Numbered from the stretch's first letter, positions 52,628 through 62,998 are shown. The stretch is 64,000 nt of DNA from Ammoniphilus sp. YIM 78166 (GCF_004522215.1 NZ_SDLR01000005.1:341086-405085); one strand, 5' to 3'. A program made the numbers and translations. Notes: generated from the sequence alone by a model not told the origin.

Positions 52628-53815
52628 TTATAAACCAATAATGGTTCCGCCGACGGCACCGGCGATGACCACGACCCAAGGGGGCGTCTTCCAAAAAACG
52701 AGCAGGATAAACAGGATGGCCGCTAGGACAAAATCGATCGGGGCAAGGATCGTACTCGTCCAAATCGGATCATAAAGAGCCGCTAATAGGATCCCGACAA
52801 CCGCTGCATTCACACCCACCAATGCTCCTTGGATATTCGGCTTCCGGCGAAGAGTATCCCAAAAAGGGAGCGTTCCAATCACGAGTAAGAAGGCCGGCAT
52901 AAATATAGCGATCGTTGCGATGGTTGCCCCGAACCAACCACCCATGACCGCACCCAAATAAGCGGCAAAGGTGAACAATGGTCCGGGGACAGCTTGCGTG
53001 GCACCGTAACCAGCCAAAAAAGTCTCCTTGCTTAACCAGCCTGTAGGAACCACTTCCCTTTCCAAAAGAGGCAAAACGACGTGTCCGCCACCAAACACCA
53101 GAGACCCCGCACGATAAAAGCTGTCAAAAACAGCCAACCATTCATAGGACGCTAGATTGCGAAGGATTGGCAATCCAAACAGTAAGCCAAAAAACAAAGC
53201 GAGACTAGCCACAGCAACCGAGCGACGAATAGGAACCCGCATCTCCGGCAATTCCGGAATTTTTGTGTCCCTGTATAACATCAAGCCTATAATCCCAGCA
53301 ACAACAATAATGAGGACCTGTGTTACCGCTGTTTGCCAAAGCAAAGATATCGTAGCAGCAACAATCGCTATCGTTGCTCTATTTCGATCTGGCGTAAGCT
53401 TCTGCCCCATTCCCAGAATCGCGTGGGCAACAATCGCAACTGCAACCAGCTTTAAACCATGAATCCACCCAGCATTTCCTACATCAAACCCTTGAAGGAT
53501 AAATGCAAACAAAATAAGGGCAACAACGGAAGGAAGGGTAAACCCAATCCAAGCAAAAAGGCCGCCTAAAAGACCTGCCCGCATCACGCCAATCCCAATT
53601 CCTACCTGACTGCTAGCAGGGCCAGGAAGAAACTGGCATAAAGCCACCAGATCAGCGTAGCTTCGTTCATCCATCCATTTTCTGCGACGAATATATTCAT
53701 CATGGAAATAACCGAGATGTGCAATGGGACCGCCAAATGAAGTGAAGCCTAATTTGGTGGATACACTTAAAACTTCAAGTAAGGACTGTAATCGGCCTTT
53801 GTTATTCTTTTCCAT
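52628..53815 (-). CDS. chrA: chromate transporter, full-length CHR protein
   Basis: 395 residues, two CHR domains in one chain: LGFTSFGGPIAHLGYFHDEYIRR, QFLPGPASSQVGIGIGV in the first half and LVFGGGHVVLPLLEREVV, GYGATQAVPGPLFTFAAYLGA in the second. These are the hallmarks of long-chain ChrA, which exports chromate. It is independent of the split CHR pair at 22530-23642. Confidence 0.9.
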   Translation of the reverse strand: MEKNNKGRLQSLLEVLSVSTKLGFTSFGGPIAHLGYFHDEYIRRRKWMDERSYADLVALCQFLPGPASSQVGIGIGVMRAGLLGGLFAWIGFTLPSVVALILFAFILQGFDVGNAGWIHGLKLVAVAIVAHAILGMGQKLTPDRNRATIAIVAATISLLWQTAVTQVLIIVVAGIIGLMLYRDTKIPELPEMRVPIRRSVAVASLALFFGLLFGLPILRNLASYEWLAVFDSFYRAGSLVFGGGHVVLPLLEREVVPTGWLSKETFLAGYGATQAVPGPLFTFAAYLGAVMGGWFGATIATIAIFMPAFLLVIGTLPFWDTLRRKPNIQGALVGVNAAVVGILLAALYDPIWTSTILAPIDFVLAAILFILLVFWKTPPWVVVIAGAVGGTIIGL

Positions 53816-53910
53816 ACAATCGCCACCTCCTTTGGTATTCTAGTTCTCTCATTATACCGTGGGATATTGACTCTACATACCAGTTTAACAAAAACTTAAC
53901 AAATAAAAAA

Positions 53911-53928
53911 ACCTGGTTTGCACCAGGT
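53911..53928 (-). terminator. terminator of the MATE-like gene
   Basis: ACCTGG-TTTGCA-CCAGGT, followed on the minus strand by TTTTTTTATT. Confidence 0.8.
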
Positions 53929-53929
53929 T

Positions 53930-55237
53930 TTAGGTGGAGGACACTGTGACTTCAATCGGATTTTCACTTTGTCTTTTTTCCAAGTGTCGTAGCCAGAGAT
54001 AGATCACGAGCAATTCCAACGGTGCAATCATCGCGGCAACCAACCCCGCAAGCGCTCCATTCAACTGAGGGAACCCATACAAGAACAGAATTAATAAGCT
54101 GATAGAAAGGGTAACAGAAATCATTTTACTTGCCATAATCGCCCGTGTTTGTCCGCGCAGCATACATTTTCCCGCCACAAAATCAATCCATGGAAACAAG
54201 AAGCTGTGTACCGCTAAAAAGATGAGAAGCAATTGCACATTTTGCAAAAGGGAACCCTGTAGGCCTAGAATCCCCTTCAGCATCCACCCGCCCAAAGCAT
54301 CCGAAGCGAAGGTCAACAGAATAGAGGGAGCTAGCAACGAAAGAAAAGTGACGATTCGCACAACTTCTCTAGGTTGCGTTTCGTAAAACTGCAGAACAAT
54401 CTGATGTACCGATGCACAAAACCAAATCACCATATTGGATAGCTGAAGGGCAACCGCATAGGAAGCAACAGCGAGCGTCGGATTCTCGGTTTTGTTTAAG
54501 GTTGCCTGAATCGAAGGATTCAGTAACACGAGCACCATTGAAGAATACAATAAGGGCAAATAAAAAGGCAGCAGCTGTTTGGTTTGTACCACCATCTGTT
54601 CTTTTTGGGTTTCCGGGAGGGCACGCTTCAGTACCAATCCTTCCCAGACGGTAACTACGCATTCAATCGCAAGTCCAGTCATGAAAATGAGCGCCCCTAC
54701 CCTACCGTCATTCGTCCACCCCATACGTATGAAAAACCATGACATAATAAACATGACTGTTACGCGGATGACCATTCCCACCGTCATCCACCCTGTACGC
54801 AGCTGGTTGATAATGAGGCCTTGAAATAGACTTCGCAGGGCGGAGAATAAATAGAGAAAGGCAAGAAACTGAAACACCTGCGTCGTCGGCAACAACAGAT
54901 CATCCTTTACGCCGAAGATATAATGAAACAGCAGCTGACCCGCAGGTGTCCAGCCAATGATGATGCTCAGTAGAACCAAGACACCGGTTACAATCCCAGC
55001 CAAATGAGCCACCGTTTTAAACGAAATCTGATCCCGCGAGTATTTGCTCGAGGTCTGCTTGATGACATTAATCGGCAAATCTATCAGAAAGGCTAAACTA
55101 ACCGCCACGGCATAGCTGCTAATCGTAATATTCGGTTCTGCCGAACGAGCCAAAACCCCGTTAATAATGACATGTGTCAACGCAGCAAGAAGCGATGATG
55201 TCCCCATAGGGAGATAAAACAACATAATTCTTAACAT
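53930..55237 (-). CDS. MATE-like/MOP-superfamily membrane transporter
   Basis: 435 residues, 12 or so membrane helices. FYLPMGTSSLLAALTHVIING and the repeat FYLPLLYSSMVLVLLNPSI start the two internal halves as in MOP-superfamily flippases. The sequence does not show typical drug MATE motifs; a relation to the ANKH-like branch is possible. Substrate unknown. Monocistronic. Confidence 0.65.
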   Translation of the reverse strand: MLRIMLFYLPMGTSSLLAALTHVIINGVLARSAEPNITISSYAVAVSLAFLIDLPINVIKQTSSKYSRDQISFKTVAHLAGIVTGVLVLLSIIIGWTPAGQLLFHYIFGVKDDLLLPTTQVFQFLAFLYLFSALRSLFQGLIINQLRTGWMTVGMVIRVTVMFIMSWFFIRMGWTNDGRVGALIFMTGLAIECVVTVWEGLVLKRALPETQKEQMVVQTKQLLPFYLPLLYSSMVLVLLNPSIQATLNKTENPTLAVASYAVALQLSNMVIWFCASVHQIVLQFYETQPREVVRIVTFLSLLAPSILLTFASDALGGWMLKGILGLQGSLLQNVQLLLIFLAVHSFLFPWIDFVAGKCMLRGQTRAIMASKMISVTLSISLLILFLYGFPQLNGALAGLVAAMIAPLELLVIYLWLRHLEKRQSENPIEVTVSST

Positions 55238-55451
55238 ATGTACCCCTTCCCGGGATGCACCGAATTTTAATTGGAAAGCAAAGAATCATCTTCCAAAAAA
55301 AGTATACTACCGTAACGTGAATTGGTAAAGCAGAAACTGCGCGGGATTACGTTAGAAAATGTAACATTCATTTTTGCAAATTGTATTTCATTTATGAATA
55401 ATCGTAGTATAATAGAATGAAACGGCTTACACATCGAGGGGGCATTTACCT

Positions 55452-57392
55452 ATGAAACACGGAGCCTATCCAACCGAACTTGAAATGAAAGAACTACTAG
55501 AAACCAACAAAGACTTAAATGCCATCCTCTCCTCCATCTACGATGAGATCTTAGTGGTGGATCCCCAGGGGACGATTATCCGCGTGAGCGATCATTTCCT
55601 CGCAGAATTTTGGAATGTAAAGCCTGATCAAATTATCGGACAAAACATCCTCGAGCTAGAGAGCAAAGGGTTAATTGACCTCTCGGTCACTCATCAAGTC
55701 CTAGAGCATAAGACGAAGATCTCTATTATCCAGGAAACCTGGAACGGACGCCGAATTCTCGCTACCGGAACCCCTATCCTCAATGAAAATGGAGACCTGG
55801 AGAGAATCGTCGTCGCGTCCCGGGACATTACGGAAACCTCCAAGCTTAAAAATGAGCTGAAGCAGGTCAAAAGTAATTCAGAAAAATTAAAGCAGGAACT
55901 CGATGTATTAGAAAACCGCTTATCAAAGTCCTTTGTTGTATACAGTGACAATATGAAGGAAGTGCTCAAGCAAGCCGAAAAAGTAGCAAGTGCTTCTGCT
56001 ACGGTTCTATTAATCGGAGAATCTGGCGTGGGTAAGGAAATGGTGGCGTCAGCCATCCATCAGCTAGGAGAACGATCTAGCCAACCCTTTGTCAAAGTCA
56101 ACTGTGGAGCCATACCTGAGCACTTGTTAGAGTCTGAACTCTTCGGGTATAAGAGAGGCGCTTTTACAGGTGCTGATCCTAAAGGAAAGATCGGCTATTT
56201 CACCCAGGCGAATCACGGCATCCTCTTCTTAGATGAAATTTCCGAGATGCCGCTGAATCTTCAAGTAAAGCTGCTGCGGGTGCTTCAAGAAAGGGAAGTC
56301 ACGCCCATTGGAGAAATCCAGTCCATCCCGATTGACGTGCAAGTCATTGCAGCCACCAACAAAAATTTAGAAGAGTTAGTGAAGAAAGGTGCCTTTCGAG
56401 AAGATCTCTACTATCGATTACACGTGATTCCGATCTCAATTCCTCCCCTGCGTGAGCGAGCCAAAGATATCGCTTTTCTAGCCCATCATTTTGTTAACAA
56501 ATACAATCTACAATACAAACGAGAAGTCGAGCTCACTCCCGATGCGATCGACCTGCTAAAGGTCTACCCATGGCATGGCAATGTCCGGGAACTTGAGAAT
56601 GTCATTCAGCGGGTAGTCGTGACCAGCGAAGAAAAACAAGTCTGCGCCCAAGCTCTTAACCAAATGATCCCCTGGAAGAAAAGCGTGGAGAATTCCAAGC
56701 CGATCGTTACTAATATCATGCCGCTGCAAGAAGCGTTGGATCATGTAGAAGAGCAGCTGATTCTCATGGCGATGGAACAATATAAATCGTTGAAAATGGT
56801 CGCCCAAGTTTTAGAGGTCAGCCAGCCAACGATGAGCAGGAAATATCAGAAGATCAAAGAAAAACTTCAACATCAAAATATGAATCCAGCTGATCGTGCT
56901 CACACCAGTATTCTAGAAGAAGAACTAAATAAGCAATTGATGTCTGTGGCCATTGTCACGGCGACATCCATCGATGCCTCGGACGTCAAGCAATTAATCG
57001 GAAATCTTTCTGCGGATAACCCCTATTATCTTAAACTGCAAAACAAACTAACTATGATCCGCGAGCTAGAAGGAAAGATTGAATGGAACTATATTTTTAC
57101 CGTCAATGCGAATCGCGGAGTCATTAACCTTGTAGCGGACAAGCGGCTAAAGCTCTATCCAGGAGAAGAATATTTTGGCCCGCCAGAAATTATGAAATGC
57201 ATGTACCAAGCTATGAAAGGAAAGGTCGGCGTAACGCCACTCTATGAAGATATATTTGGACAATTAAAGTCTAGCGTCGCTCCAATTAAAGACGATTCCG
57301 GCAATATTGTGGCGATCCTAGGCTCCGATTTTAGCGCCGACTATGTGAACACCCAGATCAATAAGTTGAAGAAATTGTTTAAGGGGAAATAA
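55452..57392 (+). CDS. PAS-sigma54 activator with C-terminal Cache-like domain
   Basis: 646 residues. PAS domain about 20-130 (ILSSIYDEILVVDPQGTIIRVSD), coiled coil 130-160, AAA+ domain 165-400 with Walker A GESGVGKE (189-196) and sigma54 contact GAFTGAD (236-242), then a TyrR-like HTH near 448-475 (KMVAQVLEVSQPTMSRKYQKI). About 150 residues more follow, which should not be there in a standard activator: IEWNYIFTVNANRGVINLVADK, GVTPLYEDIFGQLKSSVAPI, VAILGSDFSADYV. This resembles the ligand-sensing Cache domain of chemoreceptors, here cytoplasmic. No target promoter identified nearby. Confidence 0.85.
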   Translation: MKHGAYPTELEMKELLETNKDLNAILSSIYDEILVVDPQGTIIRVSDHFLAEFWNVKPDQIIGQNILELESKGLIDLSVTHQVLEHKTKISIIQETWNGRRILATGTPILNENGDLERIVVASRDITETSKLKNELKQVKSNSEKLKQELDVLENRLSKSFVVYSDNMKEVLKQAEKVASASATVLLIGESGVGKEMVASAIHQLGERSSQPFVKVNCGAIPEHLLESELFGYKRGAFTGADPKGKIGYFTQANHGILFLDEISEMPLNLQVKLLRVLQEREVTPIGEIQSIPIDVQVIAATNKNLEELVKKGAFREDLYYRLHVIPISIPPLRERAKDIAFLAHHFVNKYNLQYKREVELTPDAIDLLKVYPWHGNVRELENVIQRVVVTSEEKQVCAQALNQMIPWKKSVENSKPIVTNIMPLQEALDHVEEQLILMAMEQYKSLKMVAQVLEVSQPTMSRKYQKIKEKLQHQNMNPADRAHTSILEEELNKQLMSVAIVTATSIDASDVKQLIGNLSADNPYYLKLQNKLTMIRELEGKIEWNYIFTVNANRGVINLVADKRLKLYPGEEYFGPPEIMKCMYQAMKGKVGVTPLYEDIFGQLKSSVAPIKDDSGNIVAILGSDFSADYVNTQINKLKKLFKGK

Positions 57393-57431
57393 AAAGATCT
57401 TGCCCACAGAGGATTCAAATGGCAAAACTGC

Positions 57432-57454
57432 GGACACGGGCGGAATCCGTGTCC
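57432..57454. terminator. bidirectional terminator
   Basis: GGACACGG and CCGTGTCC pair, followed by TTTTGCC, between two convergent genes. Confidence 0.8.
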
Positions 57455-57463
57455 TTTTGCCTA

Positions 57464-58003
57464 TTAATCTCTAACCTTTAACCCTAATAGCTTAGAAAAC
57501 TCAATGGCTTGTTCTGAAGAAACTACGCATCCAGCGAGATGGTCGATGGACACATTCAGCTGATTAAATCTGCAGGTACTAATATCTATCCCTTTCAATA
57601 AAGTCTGTTTAAAATCCACATCGTCTAAGTCGCAGCTCTCAAAAGCCACCTTGTTGAGCTTACAGTCGTAGAAATTGGCACTTCTTATCGACGATTGATC
57701 AAACCGTACCTGCTTCAATTTGGCGTCTGTAAAATTACTTAAATTCAATTCGCACTTCTCAAAAGAAACATTCCCCAAGAAGGCACCTGAAAAATCTAGG
57801 CCAACTAACTTGCAATCTTTAAACACAACTCGATTTACAACCCCTTCGGTCAACCTCGCATTAGAAAGGTTACAATTCTCAAAAATTACATCCGTCAGGT
57901 CCCCTTTAGTCAAGCCTACATGAATGAACGAAGCATTTTTAAACATTACCTTGGAAATAATTGGTTGGTTCAATGTCTGATGATCGGCTCGCACCCCTGT
58001 CAC
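57464..58003 (-). CDS. pentapeptide-repeat protein, possibly 5'-truncated
   Basis: 179 residues of pentapeptide repeats (VIFENCNLSNARLTEG, DFSGAFLGNVSFEKCELNLSNFTDAK and so on), which fold as a right-handed beta-helix. The predicted start is a GTG. In the same frame coding-like sequence continues about 30 codons further upstream (ITTLLPDVDFEQIYEDEAHL) to an in-frame TAG, with no start codon. The usual N-terminus of this family is there without its ATG. Either the start is unusual or the gene is decaying. Confidence 0.6.
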   Translation of the reverse strand: MTGVRADHQTLNQPIISKVMFKNASFIHVGLTKGDLTDVIFENCNLSNARLTEGVVNRVVFKDCKLVGLDFSGAFLGNVSFEKCELNLSNFTDAKLKQVRFDQSSIRSANFYDCKLNKVAFESCDLDDVDFKQTLLKGIDISTCRFNQLNVSIDHLAGCVVSSEQAIEFSKLLGLKVRD

Positions 58004-58242
58004 CTTCCCGTTTACTAGATGAGCCTCATCCTCATAGATTTGTTCAAAATCTACATCCGGTAATAAAGTGGTTATTTTAGGAGGTTCTACCTAGCCTAGT
58101 CTTGCTCGGCGTATTGACGGCAGAGATAAAGTGGAGAAGCCAAAAAATAATGGATTAACTTTTTTGCAGTGATTTTCTTACGTAAAAGTTTTAAAATAAG
58201 TTGTACTTGCTATAAAAAGATATATATATCCAGGGGGTTATC

Positions 58243-60195
58243 ATGAAGATTAAGTACAAATTAATTTTTTCGTTTGCTCTTATCCTGCTGCTTCCAAGTC
58301 TAGCTATCGGGAGCCTTTCTTACCTAAGCGCGAAGTCTAGCTTAGAACGAGAACTTCTATCAGGAGCCAACGAAAGCATCAAAATCCTAGATTCACTCAT
58401 CAACAACACGATTGATGCCAAGCTAGTTGACGCGGCATATTTTTCCCAAGCGATCCACTCGACTCACTATGATGGCCTCGAAAGCCCGTTGGTGAGAGAG
58501 CGGCTTGATATGTATGCGGCTCAACATCCGGAAGTTCTTTTTACATACGTAGGTACAGATACCGGGCTGATGCTAATGTCTCCCGAGGATTCTTTGCCGG
58601 CAGACTTCGATCCAAGAAAGCGCCCATGGTATCAAGAGGCATTAGCGAAGAAAGGACAAGGAATTATTACGGATCCTTACTTAGATGCAGCAACGGGTGA
58701 TTTCGTCATTACGATCTCACAAGCGCTCGCGGATGGCTCGGGAGTCATAGGCATTGACTTGAATTTAAATAAGTTAGCCGATACGGTCGAGCAAGTTAAG
58801 GTTGGAAGTGAAGGCTACCCGATCCTAATGGATAGGAATGGCGTCTACCTTGTTCACCCTACAGAAGAAATCGGGTCACAAGCAGACGAGAGTTGGACAA
58901 GCCAAGTCCTGCAGGATCAATCAGGTGAATTCCATTATTTGCATGAAGATCGAAGCAAAATCATGACCTTCGTAACCAATGAGAAAACAGGCTGGAAGCT
59001 CGCGGGAACCATGTACGCTTCTGAAATTGAGCAAGCGGCCCAGACGATATTTGAAAGAACGGTGGTCGTCATCGCCATTTCTATCCTGGCGGGCGCTCTC
59101 CTTGTTTACCTTATTATTGTCTCTATTAATCGGCCTCTTCTTCAATTGGTGCGGGTCGCAGATGAAATCAGTCAAGGGGATCTAAGCCAAGAGGTAGAGG
59201 TACGAGGTCGAGATGAATTTGCGCATTTGAGCCGTAGCTTTAATGCCATGATTATTTCTCTTCGATCTGTGATTGGTGGGGTCCAGGATACAGTAGATAA
59301 ATTATCCTTTTCCTCTCAGACCCTTTCAGAAAGCAGTAAGCAGACCACACAAGCCACGGCATCCATCACGCTGGCCATCCAGCAAGTCGCGAGCGGTGCC
59401 GAATCTCAAATGATGGACGTAGAGGAAAGTTCGCAGTCCTTGCATGCCATGAATAACGGCATTCAGCGCATTGCCGAGAATTCCTTAGAGGTTGCCGATG
59501 CGGTGCAGGATACCACCAGCCAAGCTGCCCAAGGCGAGCAATACGTTCGGCAAACCGTTACGCAAATTCGTTCCATTCATGATTCAGTACAAGAGTCCAG
59601 TGAAGCTGTTAACTTACTGATCGAACGTTCTAAAGAAATCAACCAAATGGCAGAAGTCATCACGGGCATCTCAAGCCAAACCAACCTACTCGCCTTGAAT
59701 GCCGCAATTGAAGCGGCCAGAGCCGGGGATCAAGGAAGAGGCTTTGCTGTGGTGGCAGATGAAGTACGAAAACTAGCCGAACAATCTGCCCTTTCGGCTC
59801 AACAGATCACAAAACTGATCGAACAAATTCAACGAGATACGCAGCGCTCCTTTGAAGCCATGGGTCACGTGAAAAAAGAAGTAGAATCTGGCCTTGTTGT
59901 CGTCAATACAACAGAACAAAGCTTCCAACGAATTCTATCTTCCATGGGTTCCATGCAACAAAAAGTAGAAGAAGTATCCGGAACTGCCCAACAACTCGCA
60001 GCCGGTGCCGAGCAAATTACATCTTCTGTAGCCACCATGTCCCAGGTTTCCAAAGAAACCTCGTCTAGCTGCCAAGAGGTTTCCGCCTCCGCCGAAGAGC
60101 AGCTGGCCTTAATGGAGGAAATGAACCATTCCGTTACCATGCTTGCAGAAATCTCCGACGAGCTACGAAAGATGACGAAGAAGTTTAACATGTAG
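58243..60195 (+). CDS. methyl-accepting chemotaxis protein with dCache domain
   Basis: 650 residues. Membrane helix 1 (7-27), a dCache sensor outside the cell (about 35-275, with [38 protein letters not shown]), membrane helix 2 (about 275-298), HAMP ([20 protein letters not shown]) and the signalling hairpin tip [36 protein letters not shown]. It resembles McpB/TlpA-type amino acid receptors of bacilli. RBS GGGGG; no che genes nearby. Confidence 0.9.
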   Translation: MKIKYKLIFSFALILLLPSLAIGSLSYLSAKSSLERELLSGANESIKILDSLINNTIDAKLVDAAYFSQAIHSTHYDGLESPLVRERLDMYAAQHPEVLFTYVGTDTGLMLMSPEDSLPADFDPRKRPWYQEALAKKGQGIITDPYLDAATGDFVITISQALADGSGVIGIDLNLNKLADTVEQVKVGSEGYPILMDRNGVYLVHPTEEIGSQADESWTSQVLQDQSGEFHYLHEDRSKIMTFVTNEKTGWKLAGTMYASEIEQAAQTIFERTVVVIAISILAGALLVYLIIVSINRPLLQLVRVADEISQGDLSQEVEVRGRDEFAHLSRSFNAMIISLRSVIGGVQDTVDKLSFSSQTLSESSKQTTQATASITLAIQQVASGAESQMMDVEESSQSLHAMNNGIQRIAENSLEVADAVQDTTSQAAQGEQYVRQTVTQIRSIHDSVQESSEAVNLLIERSKEINQMAEVITGISSQTNLLALNAAIEAARAGDQGRGFAVVADEVRKLAEQSALSAQQITKLIEQIQRDTQRSFEAMGHVKKEVESGLVVVNTTEQSFQRILSSMGSMQQKVEEVSGTAQQLAAGAEQITSSVATMSQVSKETSSSCQEVSASAEEQLALMEEMNHSVTMLAEISDELRKMTKKFNM

Positions 60196-60328
60196 TGGAG
60201 TTACTTTAAGGACCGTCGTTATTGATGTGGAATGTCGATTATGGGGCCATGAAAATTTGCGGTCTCCAGAATAGTGCCCCCATACAAGATGTATGGGGGC
60301 ATCAAAACCATTCAAAACCCATCACAGC

Positions 60329-60370
60329 CAAAATCAAAGCATCATTGACGCTCTATGATTCACTCACCCC
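60329..60370. repeat. solitary copy of the 52-bp repeat unit
   Basis: CAAAATCAAAGCATCATTGA, then CGCTCTATGATTCACTCACC, matches the array unit (AAAATCAGTGCATCATTGAA, CTCTATGATTCACTCACC) at most positions. It shows that the element is dispersed in the genome. Confidence 0.75.
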
Positions 60371-60536
60371 TCTACAGAAATACCCGGCGAATTTGCTCAT
60401 ACGCGGAACTCACCACCCATGGGGCCACGCTCTAGTAACATCCAAGCGGGAATTAATCCCGCCTGTGTAACATCGCTTATCCCTTATTTAACAGGGTAAC
60501 AGGTGTTTTCCTCTCCCCGCCTCCCACACAAAAAAA

Positions 60537-60565
60537 CAGGGGCTCCCAACCTCGGAAAGCCCCTG
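60537..60565 (-). terminator. terminator of the CoA-transferase/malonate operon
   Basis: CAGGGGCT and AGCCCCTG pair, with TTTTTTTGTG following on the minus strand. Confidence 0.85.
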
Positions 60566-60584
60566 TCCCACAACTTCAATATTT

Positions 60585-60597
60585 GTCGATTGTCGAC
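60585..60597. promoter_or_regulatory. 13-bp site GTCGATTGTCGAC, 3' copy
   Basis: The same 13 bases occur at 63922-63934 just after the operon promoter. This copy is at the 3' end of the same operon, touching the stop codon of the CoA-transferase gene. Likely operators of one repressor, perhaps GntR-type. Confidence 0.55.
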
Positions 60598-61805
60598 TAT
60601 TTATTTAAAACTGCATTCCCCACGATAACTCCTGCTTCCTCTAAACGAATCAAATCCTCCTCTGTATACCCTAAGCCTTTTAAAATAGCTTCATTATGCT
60701 CCCCTAGTGTAGGTGCTGGTGTGTCAATGGAACCCGGATTTTTAGATAGCTTAATCGGGATGCCTGGCATCATAATGGATCCCGCTACTGGATGTTCCTG
60801 GTGGACGATCATATCTCTTGCTACGACTTGCGGATGCTCCACTACTTTGGCTACATCGTTGATCGGACTGGCCGGAATCCCTGCTTCTTCGAGGATGGTT
60901 AGCCAATCTTCGACTCCTTTTTGGCTCATGACTTCACTCATAAGGGGCTCGAGCGCATCCCAGTTATCGGTGCGGTTGCCGTTTGTTTTGAAGCGTGGGT
61001 CTTGGGCTAAATCCTCACGTCCAACGGTGTAGCACCATTTTTGCCAGAGTGTATCATTTCCCGCTGCTACGACCACGTAACCATCCGTTGCTTTAAAGAC
61101 AGAAAACGGAGTGATGGACGGATGGCGATTTCCTGTTGGCTTAGGTGATGAGCCGGAGACCGCATAGCGAGCGATCGCATTCTCCAAGATGGCCACTTGG
61201 CAATCGAGCATCGAGACATCTACCTTTTGACCAAGACCGGTTTCCTTTCGTTTATTCAAGGCGGCAAGAATCCCAATAGTAGTAAATAAACCGGACGTGA
61301 TATCCCCCACGGATGCCCCTACTCGAGTTGGCGGGCCTTCAGGCTCTCCCGTTAAGCTCATAATTCCACCCATTCCTTGAACGATAAGGTCATAGGCCGC
61401 TTTTTGGCTATATGGTCCGGTATGGCCAAAGCCTGAGGTGGCAGCGTAAACAAGGCCCGGGTTCACTTTTTCCAGCTCTTCATAGCCAAGGCCGAGCTTT
61501 TCCATCGTACCTGGACGGAAATTTTCAAGGACGATGTCGGCTTCTTTAACAAGCTGGAGAAAAATCGCTTTTCCCTCTTCACTCTTTAAATTTAACGACA
61601 AGCTTTTCTTATTGCGGTTCAACGAAATGAAGTATACACTTTCACCGTTTACAAAAGGGCCAAAGCTTCTCGAATCATCTCCGCCTTGAGTATTTTCAAT
61701 TTTTACGATGTCTGCCCCTAGATCACCTAGAATCATGGAGGCATAAGGTCCAGCCAATACCCTTGTTAGATCCAATACGCGTACACCTGCTAAAGCTTTT
61801 TCCAT
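60597..61805 (-). CDS. CaiB/BaiF-family (class III) CoA-transferase
   Basis: 402 residues. VRVLDLTRVLAGPYASMILGDLGADIVKIE with the active-site Asp region, FGPFVNGESVYFISLNRNKKSLSLNL, and ILEEAGIPASPINDVAKVVEHPQV are typical of class III CoA-transferases (formyl-CoA, succinyl-CoA type). Last gene of the operon after madL and madM, so malonate is the likely acceptor. The exact acid is inferred from context only. Confidence 0.85.
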   Translation of the reverse strand: MEKALAGVRVLDLTRVLAGPYASMILGDLGADIVKIENTQGGDDSRSFGPFVNGESVYFISLNRNKKSLSLNLKSEEGKAIFLQLVKEADIVLENFRPGTMEKLGLGYEELEKVNPGLVYAATSGFGHTGPYSQKAAYDLIVQGMGGIMSLTGEPEGPPTRVGASVGDITSGLFTTIGILAALNKRKETGLGQKVDVSMLDCQVAILENAIARYAVSGSSPKPTGNRHPSITPFSVFKATDGYVVVAAGNDTLWQKWCYTVGREDLAQDPRFKTNGNRTDNWDALEPLMSEVMSQKGVEDWLTILEEAGIPASPINDVAKVVEHPQVVARDMIVHQEHPVAGSIMMPGIPIKLSKNPGSIDTPAPTLGEHNEAILKGLGYTEEDLIRLEEAGVIVGNAVLNK

Positions 61806-61832
61806 TTTATTTCCTCTCCTCTTTTATAGAAA

Positions 61833-62597
61833 TTAATTAAAGAACACTTTTGTTGCCAAGAATAAAACGGAGGGAACCATCAGGCAGCCTAATCCTGTGT
61901 AAAAGGTAGCCGTCATGGCTCCATAAGGAACCAGCTTGGGATCGGTCGCTGCTAACCCACCAGCTACTCCGCTGGTCGTCCCCATGAGTCCACCGAATAC
62001 AATCGCGCTGCGAGGGTTGTCTAATCCAATGTATTTTGCGACAAAGGGCGTCCCCACCATAACGATAATCGACTTGACGAGTCCAGCTGCAATACTTAAA
62101 GCAATAACCTCGGAGCTGGCCCCAACAGCGGCCCCAGTGACAGGTCCAACAATATAGGTAACCGCTCCTGCACCAATCGTGGTTAAGCTCACTGCATCCG
62201 TATACCCGAAGCTCAATGCAACCAAAACACCAACGACAAAGGATACGATTACACCTAGGAACAGAGAGATCACTCCGCTGATTCCTGCTTTTTTCACTTC
62301 ATCGAAACTTGCACCGAACGCCGTAGATACGATGGCCAAATCCCGCAGCATACCGCCGCCCATTAATCCAATGCCGGAAAACATCTGTAGATCGGCCAGC
62401 CCTTTGTTTCCTCCCGTACTAATCCCACCTAGATAGGCTAGAACCAACCCAAGGATGATAGCGATTGCAGAACCGTGTATTCTTCCTTTTGTCAGTTTGT
62501 CAGAAATGAGATAGGAGACATACATCGTGATCCCCACCACAACAAAGGCGGTAACTAATCCGTTTTTCTCCAAAATACCTATTAACGTCTCCATCAT
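61833..62597 (-). CDS. madM: malonate transporter subunit MadM
   Basis: 254 residues, about eight membrane helices. MYVSYLISDKLTKGRIHGSAIAIILGL, GLMGGGMLRDLAIVSTAFGA, GAGAVTYIVGPVTGAAVGASSEVIALS and FGGLMGTTSGVAGGLAATDPKLVPYGAM are the MadM signatures. With MadL it imports malonate with sodium or protons. The start overlaps the madL stop by 4 bp. Confidence 0.9.
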   Translation of the reverse strand: MMETLIGILEKNGLVTAFVVVGITMYVSYLISDKLTKGRIHGSAIAIILGLVLAYLGGISTGGNKGLADLQMFSGIGLMGGGMLRDLAIVSTAFGASFDEVKKAGISGVISLFLGVIVSFVVGVLVALSFGYTDAVSLTTIGAGAVTYIVGPVTGAAVGASSEVIALSIAAGLVKSIIVMVGTPFVAKYIGLDNPRSAIVFGGLMGTTSGVAGGLAATDPKLVPYGAMTATFYTGLGCLMVPSVLFLATKVFFN

Positions 62598-62998
62598 GCC
62601 TGTTTAGCCTCCTTCCATTCACTTGCTTGCTCCGCATCTTCTTTCTTCATTCCAATCTTAGCGACTAAGGGCACGAGGGCAAAGCTCACAACGGTAGCCA
62701 TCACACCCGCCAAAATCGCTAGTGGGCCTCCTTTAACCGCAGCTACCACATTTTGTCCTGCCGTCATCGCAATGACGATCGGTATGTACATCGCACTCCA
62801 AAACGCAATCCCTTCCTGTGATTTAATCGCTAATTTCTTTTTCTTGGTTAAATAGTCGACAAGCAGGACCAATAGCAGCATGGCAATACCAACGCCACCG
62901 ACATTGGAATTCACTCCTACCACCATGCCAAGCAGATCGCCTAAGAAAACGCCAACCAACATACACCCTGCCAGCAAGGCTACACCATAAATGACCAA
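62594..62998 (-). CDS. madL: malonate transporter subunit MadL
   Basis: 134 residues from a TTG at 62998 that gives the family N-terminus (VIYGVALLAGCMLVGVFLGDLLG), with GGGGG upstream; a frame from 63037 would add 13 unusual residues. Four helices; GVNSNVGGVGIAMLLLVLLVDYLTKK is typical of MadL. Encoded together with MadM. Confidence 0.85.
   Translation of the reverse strand: MVIYGVALLAGCMLVGVFLGDLLGMVVGVNSNVGGVGIAMLLLVLLVDYLTKKKKLAIKSQEGIAFWSAMYIPIVIAMTAGQNVVAAVKGGPLAILAGVMATVVSFALVPLVAKIGMKKEDAEQASEWKEAKQA

Larger units (their letters stand above)
60196..60596. other. intergenic region with hairpins and a solitary 52-bp repeat
   Basis: GCCCCCATAC-AAGAT-GTATGGGGGC at 60276-60300 is a strong hairpin after the chemoreceptor gene. 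At 60329-60370 lies one copy of the repeat unit that forms the array at 11837-12552. The terminator of the CoA-transferase operon is at 60537-60565. No open frame looks real. Confidence 0.7.
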
